A stretch of DNA of 64,000 nucleotides from Cryptomeria japonica (Eukaryota; Streptophyta; Pinopsida; Cupressales; Cupressaceae), in assembly GCF_030272615.1 (NCBI RefSeq), contig NC_081406.1:474285400-474349399 (forward strand), written 5' to 3'. Both the position numbers and the translations under genes were made by a program. Positions within the stretch are counted from its first letter, which is position 1; the number at the start of each line of letters is the position of its first letter. Below, in pieces: positions 22,600 to 34,389 of this stretch. Under the pieces are notes generated by a model. That model was not told the DNA's origin, made no database searches, and was given only the letters and a program-made list of their open reading frames with translations.

Positions 22600-24808
22600 T
22601 GCATTTTCCATGTCTTTCTAAGGGTTGATAGAGACTATGATTGATTGTTATAATGCACTCATAGTGAGGTAATTGTTAACATTTTTGGGGACTTTTAGCC
22701 CAAAAAGTCATTCAACTCATTTCAATTGTTCAAGCTTACATTTTTTCTTAGCCTTTAGAGATATGTTATTTTTGAAAGGTTATTTATGAGAGTGAAAATA
22801 ATTATAGGCACCAAATCACCAAATGACTTTTAAATGTTTGCCAAGATTACAAGCTTTTTGGGAGGAAGAAAATAAAAGATTATTTTTTGAGTTTTGATTA
22901 TTTTCTACGGTATGAGAGTGAAGAAATTTAGGTTTCCATCTTTTTGGCATTGAAGAAACCTCATATTGTGGCGAGAAGAATAATACCTTGCCGCCCAAAT
23001 ATTGCACATTGCATATTTTTGAGAGAATAATAGACACATTGCATATCAAACACATGTTTGGGGCATGATGAAGGAATTTTTGCACTCCACATTGAAAGAG
23101 TGTGGTTTTGTTGAATTTACATTGAAGTGGCTTCATCAAATGGCATGAGAATAACTGGTTACTCCAGTCACTCACCGCATTGTAGAGAAAGTAGTGGAAA
23201 CTCACACACATTTCTAGTTATTGGAATTCTTACCCACATTGCAAAAATGATGAAGGGTATGTGCTTATCCATTTGTAGAGAGTAGATTAAGGGTTCTAGC
23301 GGTTTGTTCAGCTACTGTCCACGTGTTCCAACCTTGAGAGGTGTAATTTTCAGATGGTAAGTTTCCTTCATTTGTTGTTGCAAGAAGTTTTGTTTTATAA
23401 GCTTTAAGATTTTCTCATTTTATCAGAAGTATTGAAAGTCCTTTCAAATGCATGAAGAACCCCTGAAAATCCAAAGAACCTGCTACATTAAAGGTTCAGG
23501 TGTAGCATTTAGAAATGGAAAATACAAAGAATGACGAGGAGATGTTGATCAAAGCTTTGAATGGTAGTCAAACCTTTAGGTAGCGATTCAAAGAATCCAT
23601 ACATTTTAGCATAAGTTGTTTCAAGTTAGTTTGACTATAAAGCAGGAAAGTGACAGTCTACAGTCAAGACATGGATAGTAATGATAATTGAACATGCATA
23701 CAAAAGTCCCATGATAGTAACATAAGTTACACTGACAAGATCTTGTGTTCACAAAGGAAGACAACAGAGGAAAGACAGACAAAGGTTGTAAAGATAGCTT
23801 CATAAATATATTTAACAGTCATGAGAAAGGAAAAAGGAGCAAAGTCCATAGTCATAAATACTTCCCATTGCAAGATAGTCAAGAGGCAGAAGTAGCAAGG
23901 GATCGTGGTGCTAGTCATAAGATAGTCATAATAAAGAGCATAAGGACAACCACCACAATCATATTAAGGGACAGTCATGTGATTTGTTTTGGATAGCCTT
24001 TTGGGTCAGGTGATACACAATCTAAAAAGAGGTGACACACAAAGCACAACAACATTAAGATGGAAAGCGTTATTATAGTCTATGATTATAGTAGAAGGAT
24101 GTTACTACATAGGTACTGTTCTTTAGCTAGTTCACTTCAATTTTAGAGCTGGTGAAGTTTTGTTTACACAGGTTAGGGAATAAATGTGTACAACTAAATG
24201 GAGGAGGAAGAATAATGAAGGGGTAGTCATTATGTTATAAAAGCATGCATATTGGGAGTTGCTATGGATGATGTGATACATGTATAAAACTATGAAGATA
24301 AGTTATAAATTGGGTCAATTTGTTTATGAGTTTGCCACTGCTTTCAACAATATTACCAATGTTGAATAGAAATGGACCAATGTATGTTGAAGAGAAAATG
24401 GATAACTAATGACATGTGGGAATTGGGGAGTTGTCATTGGTAGGTGATTGCCATTTAGTAACAAAGGAATATTTTGTTAGCCATTAAGGACAAAATGTAA
24501 TAGTGAAGCCTGTGCACATGCTCTTTTGGATAATCATAACAGTCAAAGCCACTATCATAAAACAAGGAAAAGTTGACAGTTATAAGGCATACTTCTAAGA
24601 AGAAGGATAATCCATGCTATGGAGACAATAGACCCAAATATCCAGAATACCATGATCCAGAATTTATAAGGAGCAAGTAATCTTGATGCTATTCTCAAAG
24701 TCGACAGTTTATAGATGATAAGAAATTCATGGGTATGGACTTCCATGTAGAGGTGAAATAAGTGTGGGTTGACCAAACTTATGAAGATCGGTGCATAGTA
24801 GTGTGATG
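22600..24808. other. Stretch without a recognised gene
   Basis: No domain recognised. A minus-strand frame of 131 codons (23211-22816) is Cys/His/Phe-rich without a known pattern. From 23.6 kb rightward short GTCATAA/AGTCAT words recur; the same flavour continues to 25.68 kb and resumes beyond 46.78 kb, so this is probably the host sequence that received the LINE. Confidence 0.35.
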
Positions 24809-24813
24809 AGTCT

Positions 24814-25286
24814 TGTTGGTGTAAATAATTATTCATCTTGGATATTATTACACCTTACTTAAGTTTACTTAGGAAATGCATTTCATAGTAGTTTGGGTAT
24901 GAGACACTTGGGTGTTTGTGCCATATTGGGATAATGTGTGTAGGAGAATTTGCACCTTTCATGGTGTGATCTTGTTGCTACTTTATCATATCCACTTATT
25001 GTGGAGTGATAATTCCACCTTTGGTGGGTGATCCACCTCATGTGGAATATTTTATTGTTTCTCCTACCTACCTACCCTTGTTTCTTATTGAGCCACGTGT
25101 CATGTTTGTGTGCTCACATATCCATATAGCCTTTCCTATATAAGCAGACTCATATTCATTGTATGTAACAAGTAATGATCTAGTTGATAAATATTTTCTT
25201 GATAGAATACAATTTATTTCTATCATCTATTTTATTCTCTCTTATTTGTGCTTTCCATTGCCTCTAGATATTGGAAAAATATCACA
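24814..25286 (+). mobile_element. Solo LTR (473 bp) with target duplication
   Basis: Starts TGTTGGTGTAAATAATT and ends AAAATATCACA. The five bases AGTCT occur directly before (24809-24813) and directly after (25287-25291). A TATATAAG promoter-like motif sits at about 25136-25144, followed by a short leader. No interior sequence or second LTR is attached, so the element was probably reduced by LTR-LTR recombination. The TGTTGG start is typical of copia LTRs. Confidence 0.8.
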
Positions 25287-26149
25287 AGTCTCAAGCGGTA
25301 ATAGAACATGCAGAGTAATGACTAAGTTATAAGGAATATCAAGATTCAATAATAAAAGTCATGGTGGTCAAGAAGTGGACATTGGATGGTATAAAGAAAA
25401 GAATGTGTGACATTTAATAAGAGTGTCAAGCCAAGGACCACTCTTGAATATATTATTAGAGCACCATGGAGAAAGAGGTTGCTCACAATCATGATGACTA
25501 TCATGAGATATAAAAAGGCAGATTTGTAATGAGGAAAGATGGAAATGACTAAATATGCAGGAGGATAGTCCCATGAGATATAAAAAGAGAGCTCTCCAAA
25601 AGTCAACCTTCAAATATAAAATGTTATGTATGATAATATACAAAAATATATGATAGTCTTTTTTAGTTATAAGACACTCAGATGGGAATGGTCATATACT
25701 TTACACATGAGAGTAAATAGTGTATCCTAAGGTTCATTGTAGGAGCTACAAAAACATTGGAAATATCTTTGGAGAGAGGCTGTGAGGGTTTGGGTGAGTG
25801 CGATGGTCGCCATTGCGGGCTAGGGTCTTACCCCAGCATGCATGTCCTTTTTTCTGCTTGCATGGTGAGCTTAGAGAGTGTCAGGGTGTTGTGTTTTGGC
25901 ATTGGGGGTGTGTGGTGTGGGATTTGGTTGTTTTGATTAGGGTGTGTAGGGATTTATACAGAGTTGGTTGGCGGTTGATATGTTCATCTCTAGTGATTGC
26001 CGATGTGGGAAGGTGCAATGGACCTTCTTCTGATGTGCCTGTAAACTAGTTATCTCCCTTTTATGTGGGCGAGGGTTCTAAGCTCAAGAAGGTTAATGGA
26101 TGTTTGTCATGAAGCCAAGATAGTCTGGTGTTGGTTATCCCTCCTGAAT

Positions 26150-27334
26150 TAGTGGTGGAGGATGTGGCTTATTGGAGTAATCATGCTTTGTTATGCAAAT
26201 TCCTCGGGATCCACATCTCTCTGTCATCATTGGAAGCCTGGATTAGGAGGACTTGGTAGGTTGAGGGCGATATGGAAATCATGTTAGTGGCCAACAGCTA
26301 CTTCATGGTTGTTTTTTCCAATATGGTGGATAGGAATCGGGTTTTTGAGGGAGGACCTTATTTTTACTACCAAGTTGGTTTATTTATGAAACCTTGGCAT
26401 ATGGGTTTTAATTCTGCTGAAGATCTTCCTTCACAGGTTTTGGTTTGGGTTCATCTCCCAAAGTTGTCGTTAGAATTTTGGAGAGGATATCTTACGCTGG
26501 ATTGTTGTGTTAATTGGGAAGTTGACTATCATTTCTCAACAAACACTGGATAAAAAGGTAATTTTATTTGCTTGTATCTATATTGAAGTGGATTTAAATA
26601 ATCTTTTGTCGGATTATCTAGAGATTTTTTTAGGCTCAACTTCCTAGGTTCAACAGCTAGACTACGAGTCTCTTCCTTTCAAATGTAGAGTTTGTCATGA
26701 ATATGGACATATTCAACAACAATGCCCCTGTGTTTCTAGACCCACTATTGGTAATATTTCCTTTCAAACAATGCATATAGAGGGTGATAAGGGAGACAAA
26801 GGGAAAGCTCCTATTCTAGATGGGGTTTCTATAGGGGATGGATTTGTGCTAGTTAAACCTCACTCTAAAGGTAGGGGGCAAAATCAGTCTCTCAAGGATA
26901 GGCAGAATGAGGAGGATTTTAATCGTTATGAGGTTTTGGCATTGGAGGAAGGAATTCCAATGGAAGTATCTTCTGGACTAGTGGGCTTGGGATGGTCTAA
27001 AGGGGTGAATGGTGATGTTTCGGCATCTCAGGTAACCTAGTTACCTCCAAAAATTTCTTCTGGTCGGTAGATACACATTTATGATAATTCTAGTATCTTG
27101 TAGGATGATGTGGTTTTGGTAGACTTGGCCAAAAAGGTTTTGAAATCTAGCAAGAGAAAAGGTTCTTCTCAAGCTTTGGGTTTGTTTCAGCAACCTCATA
27201 AGAGGAGTGCATTGGAAACCCCTAAAGGAGGTCGTAAGTCAAATCAAGATAAGCTTCATTTAGTTGGGGATTTGTTAGTGGAGTCTGGGTTGGTGAAGGA
27301 TATTGACTCCCACTTTCTACATTCCCTTAAATGA
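26150..27334 (+). pseudogene. LINE ORF1 (DUF4283-like, zinc knuckle)
   Basis: The frame at 26272-26553 contains NRVFEGGPYFYYQVGLFMKP and VLVWVHLPKLSLEFW, the pattern of the DUF4283 domain in plant LINE ORF1 proteins. A frameshift follows. At about 26684-26725 the sequence codes for CRVCHEYGHIQQQC, a complete CX2CX4HX4C knuckle. The remainder (26771-27040 and 27110-27334, one frame with several TAG stops) is Lys/Gly/Ser-rich. The last stop, TGA at 27332-27334, overlaps the ATG of ORF2. RNA binding is the expected role. Confidence 0.75.
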
Positions 27335-27925
27335 TTATTCTTTCTTGGAATGTGTGGGGATTGAATAACTCCTCTCGTCAAAAAGCTATTCGTGATTTGG
27401 TGGGTGTCCATTCTCCAGATATATTTTGTATTCAATAGACTAAGCTTTTTTTTGATCTAATGCTTTGACAATGTGGCATTATGGCCAGTGTTAGTGTATT
27501 GGTTCTTTAGGTTGTTAAGGCAAATTAGCTCTCTTTTGGGATCCGCATAAGGTTACTCCTCTTTGGTGGCTCTCTAGTCAATCTACTCTTTCCTTGGTTG
27601 CCTCTAGTTTGGAGTCCAAGGAAATTTTTCTGGTTACTAATGTCTATGTTCCCATTGAAATTTGAGGAAATGCCCAGTTGTGGTCTCATTTCAGACAAGT
27701 TCAGTCTTGTACTCTTTCCTCCCTTGGGTTCTTGCTGGTGATTTTAACTCTGTCTGGGGGTTGGCTAGATTGGGTCCTTCCTCGGTTCTCTTTCAGGATA
27801 ATGTGGATTTTCTAGGCCTAGTTAATGTCAATCCATCTAATGGCATCTTTACTTGGACCAATGGGCAATGTGGAGAGGATGCTATTTCTGAGAGACTGGA
27901 CAAATTTTTGGTCTCTTGCTTCTAG
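27331..27925 (+). pseudogene. LINE ORF2, endonuclease domain
   Basis: Opens at the ATG at 27331 with MIILSWNVWGLNNSSRQKAI, the usual start of plant L1 ORF2. Early stops (TAG near 27438) break the frame. The segment 27662-27925 has WVLAGDFNSVWG (the GDFN motif of apurinic-type endonucleases) and ends FTWTNGQ...SERLDKFLVS, the expected C-terminal motif. It would nick the target for target-primed reverse transcription. Confidence 0.8.
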
Positions 27926-28379
27926 GTAGGGATTAGGGTGTTGTATAGCTCAGAGATCCTGAACTGGTGGGGTTCTGATAATTGAATAGTCAAGTTTTCT
28001 ATTGGGTTTGTTTGTGGTCATAAGAATCCTCCATTCAAGTTTCAACTAATGTGGCTTTGAGAGGCTTCTCTCCATGATCTCATGGCTTAGTGGTGGCATA
28101 ATGGGGGCCCTGCCTATGGTACGACTATGTATAATTTTGTTAAGAAGGTGTAGTTTGTGAAATTTAAACTAAAGAAATGGAACATGTTGTGTTTTGGTAA
28201 TCTTTCTCATAGGAAAAGAGGTGCTCAGGAGTGCCTTGATGATATTACTTAGCAAATTTGTGATTTTGGTTTCATTGCAGTTTTGGGATCTGTTGAGTGT
28301 CGGACCTTGAAGGATTTAGAGGAGTGGGAGATTCATGAGGAGATTTTTTGGAAGCAGAAAGCTCGAAATGATTGGCTAT

Positions 28380-29661
28380 AGGGAGGTGACCGTAATACTA
28401 TTTTTTCATAAATTTGTCTAGGCTCGTTGGCATAGGAGTGTGATATCCTCGCTAATCAATTCGGTTGGCATTCAGTTGGCCTCTCTTTCGATGATATCTT
28501 ATGAGGCATATCAGTTTTATTAAACCCTTTTCTCAGAAGATGTGCCCCCTGCTCCTATGGAGGAGAACCGGATCTTGGCTTGTATCCCCTCTTTGGTCAT
28601 TAATATGATGAATGAGTCTCTCATGCATCCAGTGACTTTGTCAGAACTTGAAGAGGTTATTTTTGGTATGGCTAAGGGCAAAGCTCCGGGCCCAGATGGT
28701 TTTCCTATTGAATTTTTTCAAGATTTTTGGGACATCATCAATTTGGATTTGTTAGCAGTTGTCCAAGAATCTCATAGTAGCAAGCAAATGCTTAAGGTCT
28801 TGAATTCTACCTTTCTAGTTCTTATTCCTAAGAAGGAGGGTGCCAATCAACTTGAGTTCTTTAGACCCATTGCTCTATGCAATGTTGTGTATAAAATTAT
28901 CACTAACTTCATTAATATCTGATGAGCAAGGAGGTTTTGTGGCTAGCAAATAGATTTTGGATGGGATTGTTATTTCTTTTAAAGCCATTCATTCCATGGC
29001 TACGTCTAGGGAGAGGTCTATGTTTATCATATTGGATATGGCTAAAGCTTATGATAGGGTTAGATGAAGCTTTTTGTGTCAGATTATCTTGGCCTTTGGC
29101 TTCAATTTGGAGTGGGTCAGTTGGATTATGAGTTGTGTAACCTTTGCTTCCTTCTCTGTGCTTATCAATGGTGAGCCATCACAGTTATTTGGTGCTTCAA
29201 GGGGTTTGAGGCAAGGTGATCCTCTTTCTCCTTATTTGTTTATCATCATGGATGAAGGATTGGGACATTTCATCAAGTCTTAGGTTTCTCTGGGTGTGAT
29301 CAGGGGTTGGACTTGGGGTATTGGATTTCCTAAGCTTTCACATCTCCAGTTTGTGGATGATACGACTCTTATTGGGGTTGTCCACCTTCAAGAGGCTGAG
29401 TCATTTAGGAAGTTGTTGGATGTCTATGTAGCTTCTTCAGGGCAGCGGATGAATGAGTATAAGTCTTCAATCTATTTCTTCAATACCCCTGATGATATCC
29501 AGAGGAGAATTGCAAATATTCTAAGTTTCCAAATCGGTTCTCTTCCTTTCATCTATTTGGGTATTCTTATTGTTGTTGGTCGACAACCTAGACCCTTTTG
29601 GCAAGGGTTGTTGGATAAGCTGCAACAAAAGGTTAACCATTGGACTCAGATGGATTTCTAA
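28380..29661 (+). pseudogene. LINE ORF2, reverse transcriptase domain
   Basis: Three frames in sequence carry the RT blocks in order: KGKAPGPDGFPIEFFQDFW, LIPKKEGANQLEFFRPIALC, the MAKAYDRV aspartate motif at about 29038, GLRQGDPLSPYLFIIM and the catalytic FVDD at 29350-29361 (FADD in most relatives). Several TAG stops (for example 28379-28381 and 29281-29283) fall where Gln is usual. One region around 28921 has shifted frame. Confidence 0.85.
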
Positions 29662-29689
29662 TTTTTCTTGTGTTACTCTTCTTTAGTTT

Positions 29690-30039
29690 GTGATTGAGGC
29701 TCTTCCTATTTACAGAGCTTTGCTCAGGCTACTCCAAGGTATTTCCTTAAGGAATTTGATGCTTTGTCTCATCAATTCCTTTGGAGTGGTAACTTGCAGT
29801 CTTCCAAATGGAGTTTGGTTAAGTGGAAGTTGGTTTGTAGACCTAAATTTGAGGGTGACCATGGTCTTCGTTTAGCGGTTTTGAACACTCAGGTTTTGGT
29901 GACAAAATTATACTGGAGGTGGTGTACCAACCAACATCAATTGTGGGCTCGTATCCTTACTCATAAGTATTTGGGTACCATTCATGATTGGAATGTTCCT
30001 CGATACTAGCTAGAAGGCAATGAATCTGTGATTTGGCAT
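29690..30039 (+). pseudogene. LINE ORF2, linker after RT up to the insertion
   Basis: Codes for LPIYRA, then SHQFLWSG, LVKWKLVCRPK and KLYWRWCTNQHQLWARILTHKYL, all standard for the part of plant L1 ORF2 between RT and the zf-RVT domain. The coding sequence breaks at 30039, where the gypsy-like element was inserted after GGCAT. Confidence 0.8.
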
Positions 30040-31258
30040 TGTAGTATCATAAAATTATGACCCTAGCGATTTTCCACTGCATTAGGGTCCTCACGCATGT
30101 GAATTAGAATCCTCTAGCCTAATCGAAGACCGAAGATTACTCAGCTTGCGAAAACAACTTCTTCCTTGGCCTCTGCATCACCCTGTTTGCACTCTGCCCT
30201 TGAGAAAGGGGTAGGACAAGGGCATGAAACCACTTTCCTCCTAGGAAAGGGGCGTTACACCCCTATCCCTTCCCTATTTTAGGGTTGGACCCTTCCTAGG
30301 GTTGCATTGTTGGTTGTGCCTCGAGCGAGAAACTCCCCCTATGTCGGCCCATGATGAAAATCGTATCCACTAACATGTATTTAAGGGGCATTCATCCTCT
30401 CATTTGTATGAGTGAAGTTTGATAAGGGGGATAGGTCAAAGTTGGATACATTCAAGTTTCACAAGTGATCAAGCATTCAAGAATTCTTTTCCAGCATTGA
30501 GCATTCTCAAGTCTCCCTTCAAGGCTAGGTGTTGCATTCAAGTTAAGGATTCAACCATTGAAGATGAGATTGATTTCAACATACAATTCCACACAAGCAT
30601 TTCTATCAACATTGCTACTACAACCTCCCTTGAGGTGATTTACAATTTAGTCTTTCATTTACATCCACTTGCAAGTACTTTCTTTCATTACTTGGTTAAT
30701 TCCAGAACTAGGGTTTGACCTAAAGGCAAACCCCCAATCCCAACCCATTTTCCTCTCTTTTCTGTGTGTAGGTTGCAGGTGCATAGCTGTACTTTCGGAT
30801 TTAGACTTCATTTGCAGAGGTAGAAAAACCCTTTTCATTTCGCGGATTTTTCGGAGGGCCGTGTACATTCCTGCCATGGTCTAGGCAACTTTTCCTCAAA
30901 TTCACAGGGCGACTTCATCTTGACATATTACTGCCAGATCCAGGTGGACAACTTCCTCCCATATTTCGATCTTAAGTTATAATCAATTCTTTGTCACTTT
31001 TGCACTACACAATTCAACCGATTTCCTTTCCAAATCAAACAAGGAATGGGGGATCAACTCATCATTCCCAATTCATTCCGAATTCAATCCACCATCTTCA
31101 TGTGGAGAGATTGAATCTAGTGAATTATCCTCTCCTCTTTCTAATGTAGCATGGTGAAAAGTGCTTGAATGGTAATCAACAGTGAAACTTTCATCTCTCT
31201 TTGAGGGAAAGGGTAGTTTCCTTCTTGATCTATCATTCAACATTTTCCCACCATTACA
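30040..31258 (+). repeat. 5' LTR of the gypsy-like element
   Basis: 1,219 bp, TGTAGTATCATAAAATT to ...CCACCATTACA. It aligns with the interrupted 3' LTR over its whole length. Identity is poor in the first 120 bases and much better from about 30450 on. Contains two GC-rich hairpin units at 30205-30275. Frames such as 30419-30718 and 30659-30877 recur in the 3' LTR (44568-44871) and are not genes. Confidence 0.9.
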
Positions 31259-31261
31259 TTT

Positions 31262-31276
31262 TGGTGAACCCGACAT
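31262..31276 (+). other. Primer-binding-site candidate of the gypsy-like element
   Basis: TGGTGAACCCGACAT begins three bases after the LTR end ...TTACA. Position and the TGG start are right for a tRNA 3' end complement. I could not assign the tRNA. Confidence 0.55.
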
Positions 31277-32357
31277 CTTGCATGCTTTCCATTTACAAGT
31301 TTCAACTTTTTGCAAACTTAGTGGTTAAATAATTCAAAACCCTAGTTTTTCAATTTAAAATTGAACTTGTGATTTGTAAAAAATTGCTTGTGGTTATCTT
31401 AGATCTGAAAATTGTTTTGTTTGTCAAATTCAATTTCCTCTTTGTCTTGTTCAATTTGCAATTAAAATTTACAAAATTGAGAGGTTACTTGTTAAAACCC
31501 TAATTTTCAAAAATCATCTTGAGCTTGTGAAATTTTTTGATTTCAACTTAATTTTCAGATTTCTGATTGTTCTCAAATTTGTCTTCAATCCTAGAATTCA
31601 AAGTTTCAATTCCCCCCCTTTTTCCCAAATTTCAAATTTTAAAATTAAGTGGTTAGGTCATCAAACCCTAATTTTTAAAATTAATTGGATTTTGTGTGAT
31701 TTTCAAATCAATTTCATTTACATTCAGATTTCTAAACATTTTCCAAGGTGTCCCTATCCATTAGGTTTGACCCTTTTCAAAATTGTAATTCAATTCCTCT
31801 TTTTCTTCAAAACCCTAATCGAGTCCTATTTTCACATTTGCGTCTTCATTTCGCCCATCTAGAGATCGTAAAATTCGCCAATTTTTTGGGGTTAGCTTTA
31901 AAATCATCGTAATATCCATCCCTGTAAATTTTGAAAAAAGTTGGTCATACCATGTGCGTTCCCGCCACGACCCTTAGCTTTTTTCCCGAAATTTTGGGAG
32001 ACTGTTATGAATATATTTACTAGCCTAAATCTGGAAGATTGGTTGATTTTAATGATTTTTGATCCCTCTAAAATCAGAAGTACATTCAAGATTCAACATT
32101 CCAAATTTCAAGAATTTTTTTAAAATTAAGAGGTTAATTATAGTTTGCCCTGATTTTAAAAGTTTTGATTTTAAAATTAAGTACTATTCCCTTGGCCCTA
32201 AATTTAAAATTCCAATTTCCTTTCATTTTTGGAAATTGTTTCATTCGATTATTCCAACAAAGTTCAAATTGTGTAGTCATTATTTTCTTATATTTTGCAT
32301 TACTCAATTTTGTAAGCTTTGTTCTACAATTCAAAATTCAAATTTTCCCTCTAGTGC
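31277..32357. other. Non-coding leader of the gypsy-like element
   Basis: Over 1 kb between the primer-binding site and the first Gag frame, AT-rich, with recurring AAATTTTCAA/TTCAAATTT words. Frames 31527-31862 and 32059-32361 reflect T-richness. A long leader is common in Ty3/gypsy elements of the Tat group. Confidence 0.45.
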
Positions 32358-33238
32358 ATGAGTTTTACCACTATTAGTCCTACCTATCCTATCCTCGTTA
32401 GACAAAGCATTAGAATTAAGGCTTCCCAAGGTTTAATTTTCGAGGAGATAGAGCCTAATTTGGGTGACTTCTTTAAAGAGGATCATGCTAATTCTTCACA
32501 TACTAATCAAGTGCCTATTCACCTTATTGATGGATCCCATTATGAAGAAGAAGCTTTAACTAGGGTTTCTTTAGATAAACTTTCTACATTGGACAATCAA
32601 TTTGATAGCTTTCAAACATGGATGTCCCAAGAATACCCTAATAGTGAAGCTCTTCCATTAATTGAAGGTCTTAAGTGCATGCTTCAAAGTGATAAGAATG
32701 GAATTGATATATTGCGTGGCATTGCAAATATTGTTGATTCTAATGTCATGCCTATCAAGATTTGTATCTAAACCCTAGGTTATTCACAACCTTCAACACA
32801 AGTTAATCCTTCTATTCCTTTGACTACTCCTATGACTAGTATTCCTGCTTTCATATCTAACATCATGGCTACTTCAACTCAAAATATCATCCCTACAACA
32901 ATTGGTCATGGGGGAAATCTTTCTTCTTCATTGAATCCTCCATCTTTACCTATGTCTTCCATGAGTGTTCCTATCATTCCTCTACCAATCAGTGCGACAC
33001 ACAGGAGCAATTCCTTCAACAACTTTATTCCTTATTTTAAAAGTGTCCCTTTTCCTACCCAATCATCACCAATGCCTACTTATCATAATGTCCCACCACC
33101 TTATTCTCAGTACATGCCTTCTTTCAATCACATCACACCACCTTCTCAATCACCTATTTCTAACATCAATTCTTCTACCACAATGACAATCAACAATCTT
33201 GCTCAAACCGTGTCTTCTTACAACAACAAATAGCTTCT
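32358..33238 (+). pseudogene. Gag N-terminal region, Pro/Ser/Thr-rich
   Basis: Two frames in the same phase (32358-32771 and 32820-33233). The first contains DNQFDSFQTWMSQEYPNSEA and is helical-looking; the second is Ser/Thr/Pro-rich (PPYSQYMPSFNHITPPSQS). They precede the Gag core. Similar low-complexity N-termini are frequent in plant Ty3/gypsy Gag proteins. A stop at 32769-32771 and a frame change near 33235 interrupt it. Confidence 0.6.
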
Positions 33239-33928
33239 ATGAGTCAATCCAAGTTTAGTATGCCCCATTTGATGTTGCGAGCCCACTTTCTCTTGATATT
33301 ATTAGTCATGCCACCTAAACATGTGGAGATCCCTCAATTGGAACTCTATAATGGAAAAGGTGTTCCTCTTATGTATGTCAAAACATTTCAAACCTTGTGT
33401 ATTGATTTTGCTTATGATCAAAGATTGCTTGCAAAATTGTTTACAAGAAAACTAAGAGATACAACTTTACAATGGTATTTCTCTTTTCCTTCTTATTCTA
33501 TCACTTCCTTTCAACAATTGGAAAATTCTTTCATCCAACAATTTCAAAACAACATTGGTCCTAAAATCACTTTGACTGATTTACTGCATTGTAAACAAGG
33601 TGTTAAAGAAAAAGTGATTGATTTCATTGGTAGCTATAAGCATTTGTGTGCTCAAATTTCTTTTCATGTACCTGATAATGATATTCAAAGAATTTTCATT
33701 TCTAATTTTCAAAAAGATATTAGGGAAAAACTTCTTTTGTCTGAGTTTACTTCCTTTTTGCAGTTGTGCGCAACACTCCACAATTATCAACTGGCTGTGA
33801 GTCAAATGGATCAATCCACTCCTATGGCTCTGAGTGATAAGGGGGAGAGTGTTCAGAAACCATTTGTGAAGTTCAAACCAACAAAATCTTCATCAAGTTC
33901 AATGATCCAATCAACAACAACCATGTGA
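33239..33928 (+). pseudogene. Retrotransposon Gag core
   Basis: A 229-codon frame. Residues from about 22 to 185 carry the retrotransposon Gag pattern: PPKHVEIPQLELYNGKGVPL, then LFTRKLRDTTLQWYFSFP, SFQQLENSFIQQF and IDFIGSYKHLCAQI. The W-Y-x-x-L/F and F-x-x-x-F spacings are those of Ty3/gypsy Gag. A Ser/Lys-rich tail follows. It would form the particle shell. Confidence 0.8.
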
Positions 33929-34386
33929 ATGCTACAACAAGTGTGCCTTCTATTTCAAAATTCTTTCAAAGAGAAAGACAATTTACTCCTTTGAATGAAT
34001 CTTTACATAGTATTTTGTCTCAGTTGCTACATATAAATGTTATCAAACTTCCTCCTATAAAACAAATCTATCCTTCCAAACTTGCATCTCCTTATTTTGA
34101 TAACAATTCATTTTGTCAATTTCATCGTCAACCTGGTCATGATATTGAGAAATGTTTTGCATTGAAGAATAAGATTCAAGACTTGATTGATAATAATACT
34201 ATATATGTGGTAGGTGTGAATGATAAAGGGAATAAATCAGTAGCTCCTCCTAATCAAAATCTTAAGATTTTCACTGATCCCTTACCATCTCATACCTCTA
34301 ACGTTATTGAGATTGTGCCTAATTCTCTCTCTTATGAAGAATTCACCTCTATGGCTCCAAACTTGTTTAATATGGTAGAAACATAG
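33925..34386 (+). pseudogene. Gag C-terminal zinc-like motif
   Basis: A 153-codon frame holding CQFHRQPGHDIEKCFALKNK at about residues 72-91, the Cys/His motif seen after Gag in Tat/Athila-type elements (CxxHxxPGHDxxxC), followed by IQDLIDNNTI. It ends at TAG (34384-34386) in the same frame as the protease-like ORF, at a position where CAG would read through. Confidence 0.75.
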
Positions 34387-34389
34387 GAT

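Larger units (their letters stand above)
20050..22600 (-). mobile_element. Relic of a Gag-only Ty3/gypsy-like element
   Basis: On the minus strand the tract GTTAAAGTGGGGGCTAAA (20772-20789) is followed by TGTAGCATCATAAATT. The plus-strand element at 30040-45155 has the same arrangement at its 3' LTR (GTGGGGGCTAAA then TGCAGTGTCATAAAATT). Upstream of the tract, protein fragments at 21745-22563 match the C-terminal part of that element's polyprotein. A TATAAAAG on the minus strand near 20422-20437 fits an LTR promoter. The far LTR end and the 5' half of the element were not found, so the limits given are approximate. Confidence 0.55.
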
